Assembly (NCBI RefSeq): GCF_004348525.1
Contig: NZ_SMKG01000001.1
Coordinates: 124,001 to 188,000 of the forward strand
Source of the DNA: Micromonospora sp. 15K316
Lineage (GTDB): Bacteria > Actinomycetota > Actinomycetes > Mycobacteriales > Micromonosporaceae
Direction: 5' to 3'
Length of the DNA stretch: 64,000 nt
Below the pieces are notes generated by a model. It did no database searches and was not told the DNA's origin. It saw nothing but the letters and a program-made list of their open reading frames with translations. Every line of letters begins with the position of its first letter. Positions within the stretch are counted from its first letter, which is position 1. The translations under genes were made by a program, and so were the position numbers. This document shows positions 46,148 through 53,640 of the stretch, piece after piece.

Positions 46148-46805
46148 ATGATCGAGCTCGGCACACCACGAGTGACCGACCTCGCGGCGGCACCCGCGCG
46201 CCGCCGCACTCTTCACATCCTGCTGAGCCTCCAATCCCTGTCGATCGTGCTGGTGTCGGTGAATCGGCTCAGCGACCTCACTCTCGGGTTCGTCGCGCCG
46301 AACGAGTTCCTGCGCTGGTCGATCTCAACAACATGGTCCTCGGCCTGGTCACCGTGCTCATCACGTACCTGACGTACCAGCACCTGCTCGCCCTGACCGA
46401 CCGGCGCGGCCTGGCCCGCCGTTTCCTCGACCTCACCTTCGTCGTCGCGGCCTACCTGTACGCGACGAGCTACGGCAGCCACGAGATCACGAACTATTGC
46501 ACGGCCGATTCTGCGCGGACACCATGGGCGACCCCTGCCGCATCGTCGCCTTCAACGACGACGAGTTCTCCCACTACCTGTTCTTCGCCGGCTTCCTACT
46601 ACTCAATCTCGTCGTCATGTTTGCCCAGGTCACGGCTCCGGACCGGGCTCGACTGCCCATCGTGGACTGGGTGCTGCTGACCGCCAACGCACTGTTCATC
46701 GCGGCCGGGGTCGTCGCGAACCTGGCGTTCGAACAGATCGGCCTCGACCTGTACGTGGTCGCGGCCATTGCCGCGCTCTCCGTCATCCTGCTCTGGTGTC
46801 AGTAG
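46148..46805 (+). pseudogene. Membrane protein gene broken by two frameshifts
   Basis: Three overlapping frames spell one four-span protein of about 220 residues. Frame one (from ATG 46148) gives LLSLQSLSIVLVSVNRLSDL and ends near FLRW; frame two continues VDLNNMVLGLVTVLITYLTYQ to HEITNY; frame three continues LHGRFCADTMGD to SVILLWCQ, stop 46805. Adding one G to the GG at about 46318 and one T to the TT at about 46497 restores a single frame, so both lesions are 1-nt losses in short homopolymers. No function is recognised. No ribosome binding site at 46148. It could be a true pseudogene or an assembly error. Confidence 0.6.
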
Positions 46806-47022
46806 GGCTGCGCGGTAGGGCGAGACGCGACCGGCGTATCGGATCGACGCCGCACCCCATTGTTTGAGTCGGTGAAAGCGAGTTCCCGTCGTTACGCTTC
46901 CGCGGAGCCTGGATCGGCACGAATACGCCGAATGCCAAGTGCGTTCTGTCCTCGAAGAGCAATCGCGTTATGCGGCGGCGGGCACGCAGAGACAGACGGT
47001 TTCGCGACTTCGAAACGCGGAT

Positions 47023-47050
47023 GTAGGGCGGAAGGGCGGTTCCGCCCTAC
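47023..47050 (-). terminator. Terminator after the amidase gene
   Basis: A perfect 11-bp stem (GTAGGGCGGAA / TTCCGCCCTAC) with a 6-nt loop begins 8 nt after the stop at 47058. Confidence 0.7.
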
Positions 47051-47057
47051 ACGCGCG

Positions 47058-48680
47058 TCACTGGGTGAGTTCGGCGACCTGCTCGGCCGTCAACCGGGGC
47101 GTGTCGGCCGCGGCGGGCGTGCGCAGCGCGGCGGGAGACGGGTCTGCGGGTCGCCGCAGGTGCCAGTCCGTCGTGGCCTGGTACGCGGCCACCACCGACA
47201 ACAGCCGGTCCTCGGCGTACGGAAGACCGCCGAGGATGGTGCCGATCGGCACCCCGGCGGCGGTGAACCCGATGGGGAACGCGATCTCCGGCAGACCCAG
47301 GATGTCGAAGGGCACCGGATCGGTCTGCACCACCACGTCGCAGACGTCGAAGAGCTCGTGCAGGACCCGTTCCATCAGCAGCAGCCTGGCCCGCTGCCCC
47401 GTGACGAACTCGTTGCCACCCATCAAGGCGCCCTGCAGCCAGCTGGTCACCGAGACACCGAAACCACGCAGGTCGGTTCGGAGGTACGGCATGAACGGCT
47501 CGCTGCGCTCGGGCAGGCGAACGTTGTTGAAGGTGCCGCCGGTCAGCTGGCTCCACCCCTCCGGCAGGGTCACGTCGACCAGCGTGACACCGGGGATCGC
47601 GGCGAGTTGCGCCAGGTACGCCTGCCGCGCCCGCGCGCTGGCCGAGGTGCCGTCGGCGAATCCGGGCAGCACGCCGATGCGGGTCTCCCAGCGCAGCCTG
47701 ACCCGGTTCCGCCGGTACACCGGGGTGGCCGCGTCGATCAGGTCGGGCACGCCGGGCAGGCCCTGGCTTCGCGGGTCCGCCGGATCCGCACCCGCCATCG
47801 CGGTCAGCATGATGGCGGCGTCCTTGGCGTCGCGGGCCAGCGGACCGGGGTGGTCGCGGGTGTAGGTGAGTGGAATGATGCCGGCCACCGAGACCCTGCC
47901 CATGGTGGGCTTGAGGCCGGTCAGGTTCTGCGCGTTGGACGGGGAGGTGATCGAGCCGCCGGTCTGGGTGCCGATGCCGGAGGTGGCCATCCGGCCCGCC
48001 ACCGCCGTGGCGGTGCCGGTGGACGACCCGCCGGGGTCGATGTTGCGGTTGGTGGGCGCCCAGGCGTTCACCGTGGTGATCACGCCGGCCGGCGTGGTGG
48101 CCCGGGTGGTGGCCAGCGGACCCATCTGGGTCTTACCCAGCAGGATCGCGCCGCCCGCCTTCAACCGGGCGACCGCTGTGGCGTCGTAGGGCGGCACGAA
48201 GTTCTCGAACAGGAAGGAGTTCGCGGTGGTGCGCACCCCTTCGGTGTAGTAGTTGTCCTTGATCGCCAGGGGGATGCCGTGCAGCGCGCCTCGCCGGGGC
48301 CGCCGGGCCGCGTCCCGCGCCGAGGCGATCGCCGCGTCGGCGAGCACCAGGTTGAACGCCTGGTAGATGCCGTCGTACGTGGAGATTCGTGCCAGCATGG
48401 CCTCGACGAGCCGCTGCGGGGTGAGCTTGCCGGCGCGGATGAGCCAGGCCGCCTCGGCGATGGTGAGCTCGGTCGGATCGGCCAGCGCCTCCGGGCGTGG
48501 CTTCGTGTAGGCGTTGGGCTGGTCCAGCGACGGTTCCCGCCTGCCCGCCGGCGCGCCGCTCGCCGTGGCCATCGAGGGCAGCGCGACGGTGACGCCCGCG
48601 GCGGAGGCGGTGGCCAGCACGGCGGCACGGGCCAGGAACGCCCGGCGGTCGATCGAACGGTCGAGTGGTTCGCCAGTCAT
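47058..48680 (-). CDS. Tat-exported amidase
   Basis: A 540-residue amidase-signature enzyme. The twin-Arg signal is DRRAFLARAAVLA with an Ala/Val core. The Ser-cisSer-Lys triad is visible: Lys in AIKDNYYTEG, cis-Ser in GTQTGGSITSP and the nucleophile in the GGSSTGTATAVAG loop. It hydrolyses amides in the extracellular space; the substrate is not known. ATG 48680 overlaps the 100-residue upstream gene by 4 nt (ATGA). The operon is preceded by the direct-repeat box also seen at the M14 peptidase. Confidence 0.9.
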   Translation of the reverse strand: MTGEPLDRSIDRRAFLARAAVLATASAAGVTVALPSMATASGAPAGRREPSLDQPNAYTKPRPEALADPTELTIAEAAWLIRAGKLTPQRLVEAMLARISTYDGIYQAFNLVLADAAIASARDAARRPRRGALHGIPLAIKDNYYTEGVRTTANSFLFENFVPPYDATAVARLKAGGAILLGKTQMGPLATTRATTPAGVITTVNAWAPTNRNIDPGGSSTGTATAVAGRMATSGIGTQTGGSITSPSNAQNLTGLKPTMGRVSVAGIIPLTYTRDHPGPLARDAKDAAIMLTAMAGADPADPRSQGLPGVPDLIDAATPVYRRNRVRLRWETRIGVLPGFADGTSASARARQAYLAQLAAIPGVTLVDVTLPEGWSQLTGGTFNNVRLPERSEPFMPYLRTDLRGFGVSVTSWLQGALMGGNEFVTGQRARLLLMERVLHELFDVCDVVVQTDPVPFDILGLPEIAFPIGFTAAGVPIGTILGGLPYAEDRLLSVVAAYQATTDWHLRRPADPSPAALRTPAAADTPRLTAEQVAELTQ

Positions 48681-48979
48681 GCCTTCCGCCATTCGGTGCT
48701 GTTCGCGGGGTAGAGGACGGGCGCGTGCTGCTGGGACAGCGCCTTGGCGACGTCGGGGTCGGTGCTGCCCGGCACGGGCAGCTGGTACGCGGCCAACGTC
48801 GCCACGGTGCCCCGCAGGAACGAGCGCAGCGACGCGAGTACGGAGTCCTGGCCCGGCGAGCCGGTGTCCGGATCCGGGGTGTTACCCGGCGGAAGCTGGT
48901 CCAGGTCGATGCCGAGCGCGGCGAGTCGGGCCCTGATCAGGATGTTCAGCTCGGCGTCGGTCGGTGGAGTAGGGGCCAT
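48677..48979 (-). CDS. 100-residue partner of the amidase
   Basis: A small protein of no recognised family: a helical N-terminal part (TDAELNILIRARLAALGID), a Pro/Asp linker and a C-terminal AAYQLPVPGSTDPDVAKAL. It is reminiscent of small subunits that pair with amidases, and its own gene overlaps the amidase by 4 nt. It has no signal, so co-export with the Tat-dependent amidase is a possibility. GGAGG lies 7 nt before ATG 48979. Confidence 0.7.
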   Translation of the reverse strand: MAPTPPTDAELNILIRARLAALGIDLDQLPPGNTPDPDTGSPGQDSVLASLRSFLRGTVATLAAYQLPVPGSTDPDVAKALSQQHAPVLYPANSTEWRKA

Positions 48980-49023
48980 GCGCTTCCTCCATCTGATGCA
49001 CGCGGGTGTGCCGTTGCGCGAAA

Positions 49024-49093
49024 TGATCTGAACCTAGGCCCGTCCTGGTGATCTGAATGCGCAGCACGCATGGAAATTGAGGAATATTTGAGT
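49024..49093 (-). promoter_or_regulatory. Amidase operon promoter region with direct repeats
   Basis: AATTGAGGAATATTTGAGT (49075-49093) has TTGAG twice at an 11-bp period, matching 15 of 19 bases of the M14 site. Between it and ATG 48979 a -10-like TAGGTT (minus) lies between two TGATCTGAA copies (49024 and 49049, 25 bp apart). Confidence 0.45.
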
Positions 49094-49124
49094 CTGCCGT
49101 CGGGAGTCCGCTCCCCCACCGATG

Positions 49125-49168
49125 CACGAGGGCCTGCTCCGCCCCGTGGGGTGGAACAGGCCCTCGTG
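49125..49168 (-). terminator. Long terminator after the GH92 gene
   Basis: Two 21-nt arms (49125-49145 and 49148-49168) pair throughout, with two positions able to form G-U, around a 2-nt loop. It lies 63 nt past the GH92 stop at 49231. Confidence 0.75.
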
Positions 49169-49230
49169 TCGAACCGGTGGCACGGGTCGGCGGCGCCGAC
49201 CCGTGCCCGGCCGCCTGTCGACGGCTGCGG

Positions 49231-52200
49231 TCAGGCGGTCGCCACGCCGAAGACGTGGATGACGCCGCCGTCGGCGTTGGTCGGCAGCGTCAGGCTGGCG
49301 AGTTGCTTGCCCGGCCGCAGCTCGATCGGGGTGGTCGCGAAGACGTACGTGCCCACCGGGTCGATGCCACTGCCCAGCACGTCGCGGTACGCGGTGTGCA
49401 CGGCGGTGAGGTTGCCGAAGGACGGCTGCTGGGTGCCGCCGGCCAACGTCCAGTCGCTGAAGCCGATCTCCGCCTGCTGGGTGGTGCCGTCGGTGTACGT
49501 GAGCGTCACCGTGCCGCTCGCGGCGCCGAAGGCGGCGCTGCCGAGCACGCTCAGCTTCGTGTCACCCGCGCCCGGGGCGACGCGCAGCACCTGGTTGCCG
49601 CCGCCGACGAGGATGTTGTCGGGGTCACCGGGGGCCACGTTCGGCCAGGTGAAGTCGAACCCGTTGACCGCGACGGTGGAGCCCGGCGTCACCCCGGCGG
49701 CCTTGAGGGCCGTGGCGGAGTAGCTCCACCCGCCGGTGTCGAAGTTGGCCTGGGGGTTGCTGTCGTCGGCCGAGATCCCGTTGTTGTTCAGGTTCCACAG
49801 CACACTGTCGCGTACGGCCACCGTCACCGGGAGCGTCACGGACGGCAGCGCCTGGCCGGACGAGGTGGCGGCGGTCACCGAGACGGTGTAGGCACCGGGC
49901 TTGAGGCCGGCGTCGGCGGAGACGCGCAGCGTCCGGACACCGAGCCCGTCACCGGAGAGCCGGAAGTCCCCCTCGGCGGGGGTCACGGTCAGCCCGGCGG
50001 GCGCGCTGACGTGCCAGCGGACCGTGGCCGGGTCGTCGGTGAGCGCCTGGACCTTGTAGGTCGTCTCGGCGGAGCTGCCCGGCTCCACCTTCATCGCCTG
50101 CGGGCTGACACCGGTCAGGTAGGGACGGCCGTGCCCGAACGACGGCGGCGCGTCCGCGGACGATCGTCCCCAGGACGGGCTGGGCTTGCTGCCGAGCACG
50201 TAGTCCAGCTTGCCGCCCTTCTCGACGAGCGAGGCGGGGACCCAGGTCCTGGTCGACTTCATGCCGTTGACCCGCAGCGACTGGATGTACAGGTTCTTCG
50301 CCGAGGCGTCGGGAGCGTTGACCGTGATGCCGCGGCCGTGTCCGGTGTCGATCACCGCGCGGGTGAAGAGCGGCGCGGTGAGCACTAGGTCGGCGCGGCT
50401 CGGGTTCTGCGGGTACAGGCCGAGCGCGGAGAAGACGTACCACGACGACATGGTGCCGGCGTCGTCGTTGCCGGGGATGCCGCCGGGGGTGTTGCTCCAG
50501 AGCTGGTCGACGACCGCGCGGACCGTCTCCTGGGTCTTGTGCGGAACGCCCAGGTAGTTGTAGACGTACGGCGCGTTCATGTCCGGCTCGTTGGTGGGGT
50601 CGTAGCGCGTGAGATCCCGGGCGGAGAAGTCGAAGGTGCCGTCCGGGGTGCGGAAGAAGGCGTCGAGCCGCTGCTCCGCCGCCTTGTCGCCGCCCATTGC
50701 CCGGGCCAGACCGGCCACGTCGGAGTAAACCATCCAGGTGTAGCGGGCGCTGCTGCCCTCGACGAACCCGTTCTCGGTCGCCGGGCTGAAGGACCGCTCC
50801 GCCCATGCGCCGTCGGACTTGCGGGCCCGCGGGTAGCCGCCCTGCGGGGTCGCCGTCAGGTCGAACACGTTGCGCCAGTTCCCCGAGCGGTCGAGGAAGG
50901 TCTTCTGGTTGGCGTGGTCGCCGAGCCGTCCGGCCAGTTCGGCCAGGCCGAAGTCGGCGACGGCGTCCTCCAGCGTCTCGGCCGCGCCGCCCCAGCAGGA
51001 GCAGCCGTCGGCCGGGACGTAGCCGAGCTCGAGGTACTTGTCCAGGGCGGGACGCTGACCGACGCAGGCGACGTTGCAGCCGGCGCTGTCCGAGTCGTTC
51101 GCCGTCGGGACCGTGGCGGCGGTGATCAGTGACCGGAGGGCGCCCCTGGCGTCGAAGTCCCGGCCACCGAAGGCGTAAATGCCGGCGAGCGCCGGGGCCG
51201 AGGGGTCACCGGACATGACGCTGGTCTTGCCGTTGCCCAGCAGCCAGCGGTCCCACTCGCCGCCGCGCTGAGAGGCGTAGTTGAACAGCGACTGCGCATA
51301 GTCACTGCCGGCCTTCGGATTGATCAGGGTCATCAGCTGCACCTGGGCGCGGTACACGTCCCAGCCGGAGAAGGTGCCGTACTGGGCCTTCTGCCCCTTG
51401 GCCAGCCGGTGAAGCTTGCCGTCGGCGCCGACGTAACGGCCGTCGACGTCGTTGGTGAGCGTGGGTTCGAGCATCGAGTGGTACAGCGCGGTGTAGAAGG
51501 TGCTGACCTGGTCGGCGGTGCCGCCCCCGACCTTGATCTTGCTCAGCTCCCGCTGCCACGCCTCGGTGGCCTCGGAGCGGACGGCGTCGAAGGTCTTCTT
51601 CTGCGGGTTCTCCGCCCGCAGGTTGGCCTCGGCGTTCTCCAGGCTGACGTAGGAGATGGCCACCTTGACGCCGACCTGCTTCGTGCCGCCGGCGAAGGTG
51701 ACGTACGCGCCGGAGCCCTTGCCCGCCGCCGGGTAGCCGTTGTCGAATCCGGTGCCGCCCGTGGCGGAGGAGCCACCCGGCGTCACGGTGCCGTCCTGCC
51801 AGGTGCCGAACCGGGCGAACGGCTGGTCGAAGTGCGCGGTGAAGTGCACGGTGTACAGGCCCGTACGGTTGTTCGCGCTCTGCGGGCCGCAGAAGTTGCC
51901 CGCGGTGACCGATCCGGTGACGGTCCGGGCCTTGGGGTCGACCTGGACGGTGGCGTCGGTGCTGCCGGTCTCCGAGTTGGCGGTACGGAACAGCATGCTG
52001 GCCGGCTGGTCGGCCGGGAATCCGAACCGGCCCGATCCGGTGCGCTCGGTGGTGGTGAGCTCCGCGGACGCGCCGCTGTCGAGGCCCACCCGGTAGTACC
52101 CGGCCCGCGCCGTCTCGTCGGCGTGCGAGAAGTCGCTCGCGTACTTCGCGTCGGAGGTGTCGGCCGTGGGTGAGGAGTCGACGTCACCCACGTACGGCAT

Positions 52201-52575
52201 GATCGGGATGTCGCCCGCTCCGCCGTTGCAGCCGACGCCGTTGAGGTGGGTGAGGCTGAAGCCGCGAATCCGGGTCGCGCCGTACTCGTAGCCACCGGGC
52301 GCGGGGGTGGAGACCTGGTTGCCGCGGGTGGTCTGTGGACTCCAGGCGAGCATGCCGAAGGGGCGTACCGCCCCCGGGTAGGTGTTGCCCAGATTGGTGG
52401 AGCCGATCAGCGGGTTGACGTAGGAGACGGGGTCGCTGACCAGCCGCGTGGCCGGGGCGGCCGAGGCGGGGGTGCCCGCGGCGGCTGCCGCGAGCGCGGC
52501 TACGGCCGCGGTCGCGATTCCGGCGAGGGTTCGACGTCGTGCGGTGTGTGCCGCACGCGCCAGTGGGTCTGACAC
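49231..52575 (-). CDS. Secreted GH92 alpha-mannosidase
   Basis: A 1114-residue exported glycosidase. The signal is RRRTLAGIATAAVAALA. GH92 features are clear: VNPLIGSTNLGNTYPGAVRPFGM at the N-terminus in two parts, the calcium/sugar site HLNGVGCNGGAGDIPIMP and the catalytic-region GNDDAGTMSSWYVFSALGLYP. GH92 enzymes remove alpha-1,2-type mannose with calcium. A NEW3-like beta domain (about 890-975) and a C-terminal beta-sandwich (NGFDFTWPNVAPGDPDNIL) follow. The GTG start at 52575 has AAGGG 8 nt upstream. A LacI-type palindrome sits just downstream of its promoter. Confidence 0.92.
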   Translation of the reverse strand: MSDPLARAAHTARRRTLAGIATAAVAALAAAAAGTPASAAPATRLVSDPVSYVNPLIGSTNLGNTYPGAVRPFGMLAWSPQTTRGNQVSTPAPGGYEYGATRIRGFSLTHLNGVGCNGGAGDIPIMPYVGDVDSSPTADTSDAKYASDFSHADETARAGYYRVGLDSGASAELTTTERTGSGRFGFPADQPASMLFRTANSETGSTDATVQVDPKARTVTGSVTAGNFCGPQSANNRTGLYTVHFTAHFDQPFARFGTWQDGTVTPGGSSATGGTGFDNGYPAAGKGSGAYVTFAGGTKQVGVKVAISYVSLENAEANLRAENPQKKTFDAVRSEATEAWQRELSKIKVGGGTADQVSTFYTALYHSMLEPTLTNDVDGRYVGADGKLHRLAKGQKAQYGTFSGWDVYRAQVQLMTLINPKAGSDYAQSLFNYASQRGGEWDRWLLGNGKTSVMSGDPSAPALAGIYAFGGRDFDARGALRSLITAATVPTANDSDSAGCNVACVGQRPALDKYLELGYVPADGCSCWGGAAETLEDAVADFGLAELAGRLGDHANQKTFLDRSGNWRNVFDLTATPQGGYPRARKSDGAWAERSFSPATENGFVEGSSARYTWMVYSDVAGLARAMGGDKAAEQRLDAFFRTPDGTFDFSARDLTRYDPTNEPDMNAPYVYNYLGVPHKTQETVRAVVDQLWSNTPGGIPGNDDAGTMSSWYVFSALGLYPQNPSRADLVLTAPLFTRAVIDTGHGRGITVNAPDASAKNLYIQSLRVNGMKSTRTWVPASLVEKGGKLDYVLGSKPSPSWGRSSADAPPSFGHGRPYLTGVSPQAMKVEPGSSAETTYKVQALTDDPATVRWHVSAPAGLTVTPAEGDFRLSGDGLGVRTLRVSADAGLKPGAYTVSVTAATSSGQALPSVTLPVTVAVRDSVLWNLNNNGISADDSNPQANFDTGGWSYSATALKAAGVTPGSTVAVNGFDFTWPNVAPGDPDNILVGGGNQVLRVAPGAGDTKLSVLGSAAFGAASGTVTLTYTDGTTQQAEIGFSDWTLAGGTQQPSFGNLTAVHTAYRDVLGSGIDPVGTYVFATTPIELRPGKQLASLTLPTNADGGVIHVFGVATA

Positions 52576-52678
52576 AGTAGATGCCCTTCAGTTGACGGAC
52601 CGTGTGCGCGGTGAGCACGGCGGATCTGACGCTCCACCGGTGCTCCATCCACACGGGAGGGCTGTCCCGCACCGTTCT

Positions 52679-52690
52679 GACAACGTTGTC
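52679..52690. promoter_or_regulatory. Perfect LacI-type palindrome for GH92
   Basis: GACAACGTTGTC is a perfect 12-bp palindrome with the central CG of LacI/GalR operators, 104 nt before the start codon and about 10 nt past the predicted transcription start, where a repressor would act as a roadblock. Confidence 0.6.
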
Positions 52691-52705
52691 GGAAGCCAAC
52701 GAAGG

Positions 52706-52734
52706 ATGTTCTTCCTTCACCGGAGACGTGTCAA
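52706..52734 (-). promoter_or_regulatory. GH92 gene promoter
   Basis: On the minus strand TTGACA (52729-52734) and GAACAT (52706-52711) are 17 bp apart. The start of transcription would be near 52699, just before the palindrome. Confidence 0.5.
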
Positions 52735-52874
52735 GATCTCGGGTGAAGGACAGGAATCCGGATCGGTCCGACCTCCGCCTGATCCGGCCGGACCCTCGGC
52801 TCGCCGCGACGGCGACCGGGAACGCGGTGACCCCGCTCCGATCGGCTGGAGCCAGGCTCCCCGGCTCTCCGGCG

Positions 52875-53504
52875 TCAGCGGTGGCCGGCGGGCGCCGCCG
52901 GGTCCGGTTGACGCGGCCGCGCTGCTGGGTCGGCCGCCGCAGGGCGCTCGCGGGGTGGCAGTCCGCGTCGGGCCCGCACCATCTCCCGCAACCGGTAGGA
53001 CCAGGCGGCGAGCAGCAGCAGGAGCAGTCCCGCCCCGAGTGACCAGGCGAGCAGGTCGGCCGGGTTGCGCACGGCGGGCAGGGTGACCGCCAGCGCCACC
53101 GTGGAGACGCCCGGAAAGATCAGGCCCATCGCCAGCGCCTGGGCGACGTGGCCGTCGCGCTTACGCTTCCAGTAGGAGCTCTCCCAACCGAAGATCGTGG
53201 CGTTGCCCGTGTACCGGGCGATGGCCGGGCTCAGGACCTGCTCGATGTACTCACCGGCGATCCGGATGTCCCGGTACTGCGACACGACGTTCAGACCCAG
53301 CGCGGCGCTGAGCAGCGGGAGGAGCAGCAGCAGGCGAAGGTCCGCCCGCTCGGCGAGGATGAAGCCGGCCACCGCCGCGACGACGGTCAGGTGCAGGCCG
53401 ATCACGTTCTGGTTGTGGTTCGCCTTGCGTTCGATGGTGCTGCGGATCGCCGCGGCGTCCGCCAACGCGGCGGTCAGTGCCCGGTTCTGCATCTCCTCGG
53501 TCAT
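52875..53504 (-). CDS. Membrane protein of unknown function
   Basis: A 209-residue protein with four hydrophobic spans in two pairs (about 35-75 and 130-180), separated by a soluble loop (SQYRDIRIAGEYIEQVLSPA, FGWESSYWKRKRDGH). A basic Pro/Arg/Ala-rich tail follows. No family recognised; the layout recalls small SLATT-like or effector-membrane proteins, but this is a guess. ATG 53504 has GGGAGGGAG upstream. It is isolated between GH92 and the ThuA gene. Confidence 0.72.
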   Translation of the reverse strand: MTEEMQNRALTAALADAAAIRSTIERKANHNQNVIGLHLTVVAAVAGFILAERADLRLLLLLPLLSAALGLNVVSQYRDIRIAGEYIEQVLSPAIARYTGNATIFGWESSYWKRKRDGHVAQALAMGLIFPGVSTVALAVTLPAVRNPADLLAWSLGAGLLLLLLAAWSYRLREMVRARRGLPPRERPAAADPAARPRQPDPAAPAGHR

Positions 53505-53590
53505 GGCGCTCCCTCCCGTGCGCGACGCCCTCCGGTGTAGCAACCGCGATCAATCCGGACAGTGCGAGCGGGCGGCCCCGGCGCAGACGA

Positions 53591-53632
53591 CGGCCGTGGC
53601 CGGCGCGAGACGATCCGCGCCGGCCACGGCCG
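53591..53632 (-). terminator. Terminator after the multidomain ThuA gene
   Basis: A perfect 17-bp stem (CGGCCGTGGCCGGCGCG and its complement) with an 8-nt loop begins 9 nt after the stop at 53641. It is the longest perfect stem in the window. Confidence 0.85.
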
Positions 53633-53640
53633 GGAATGGT

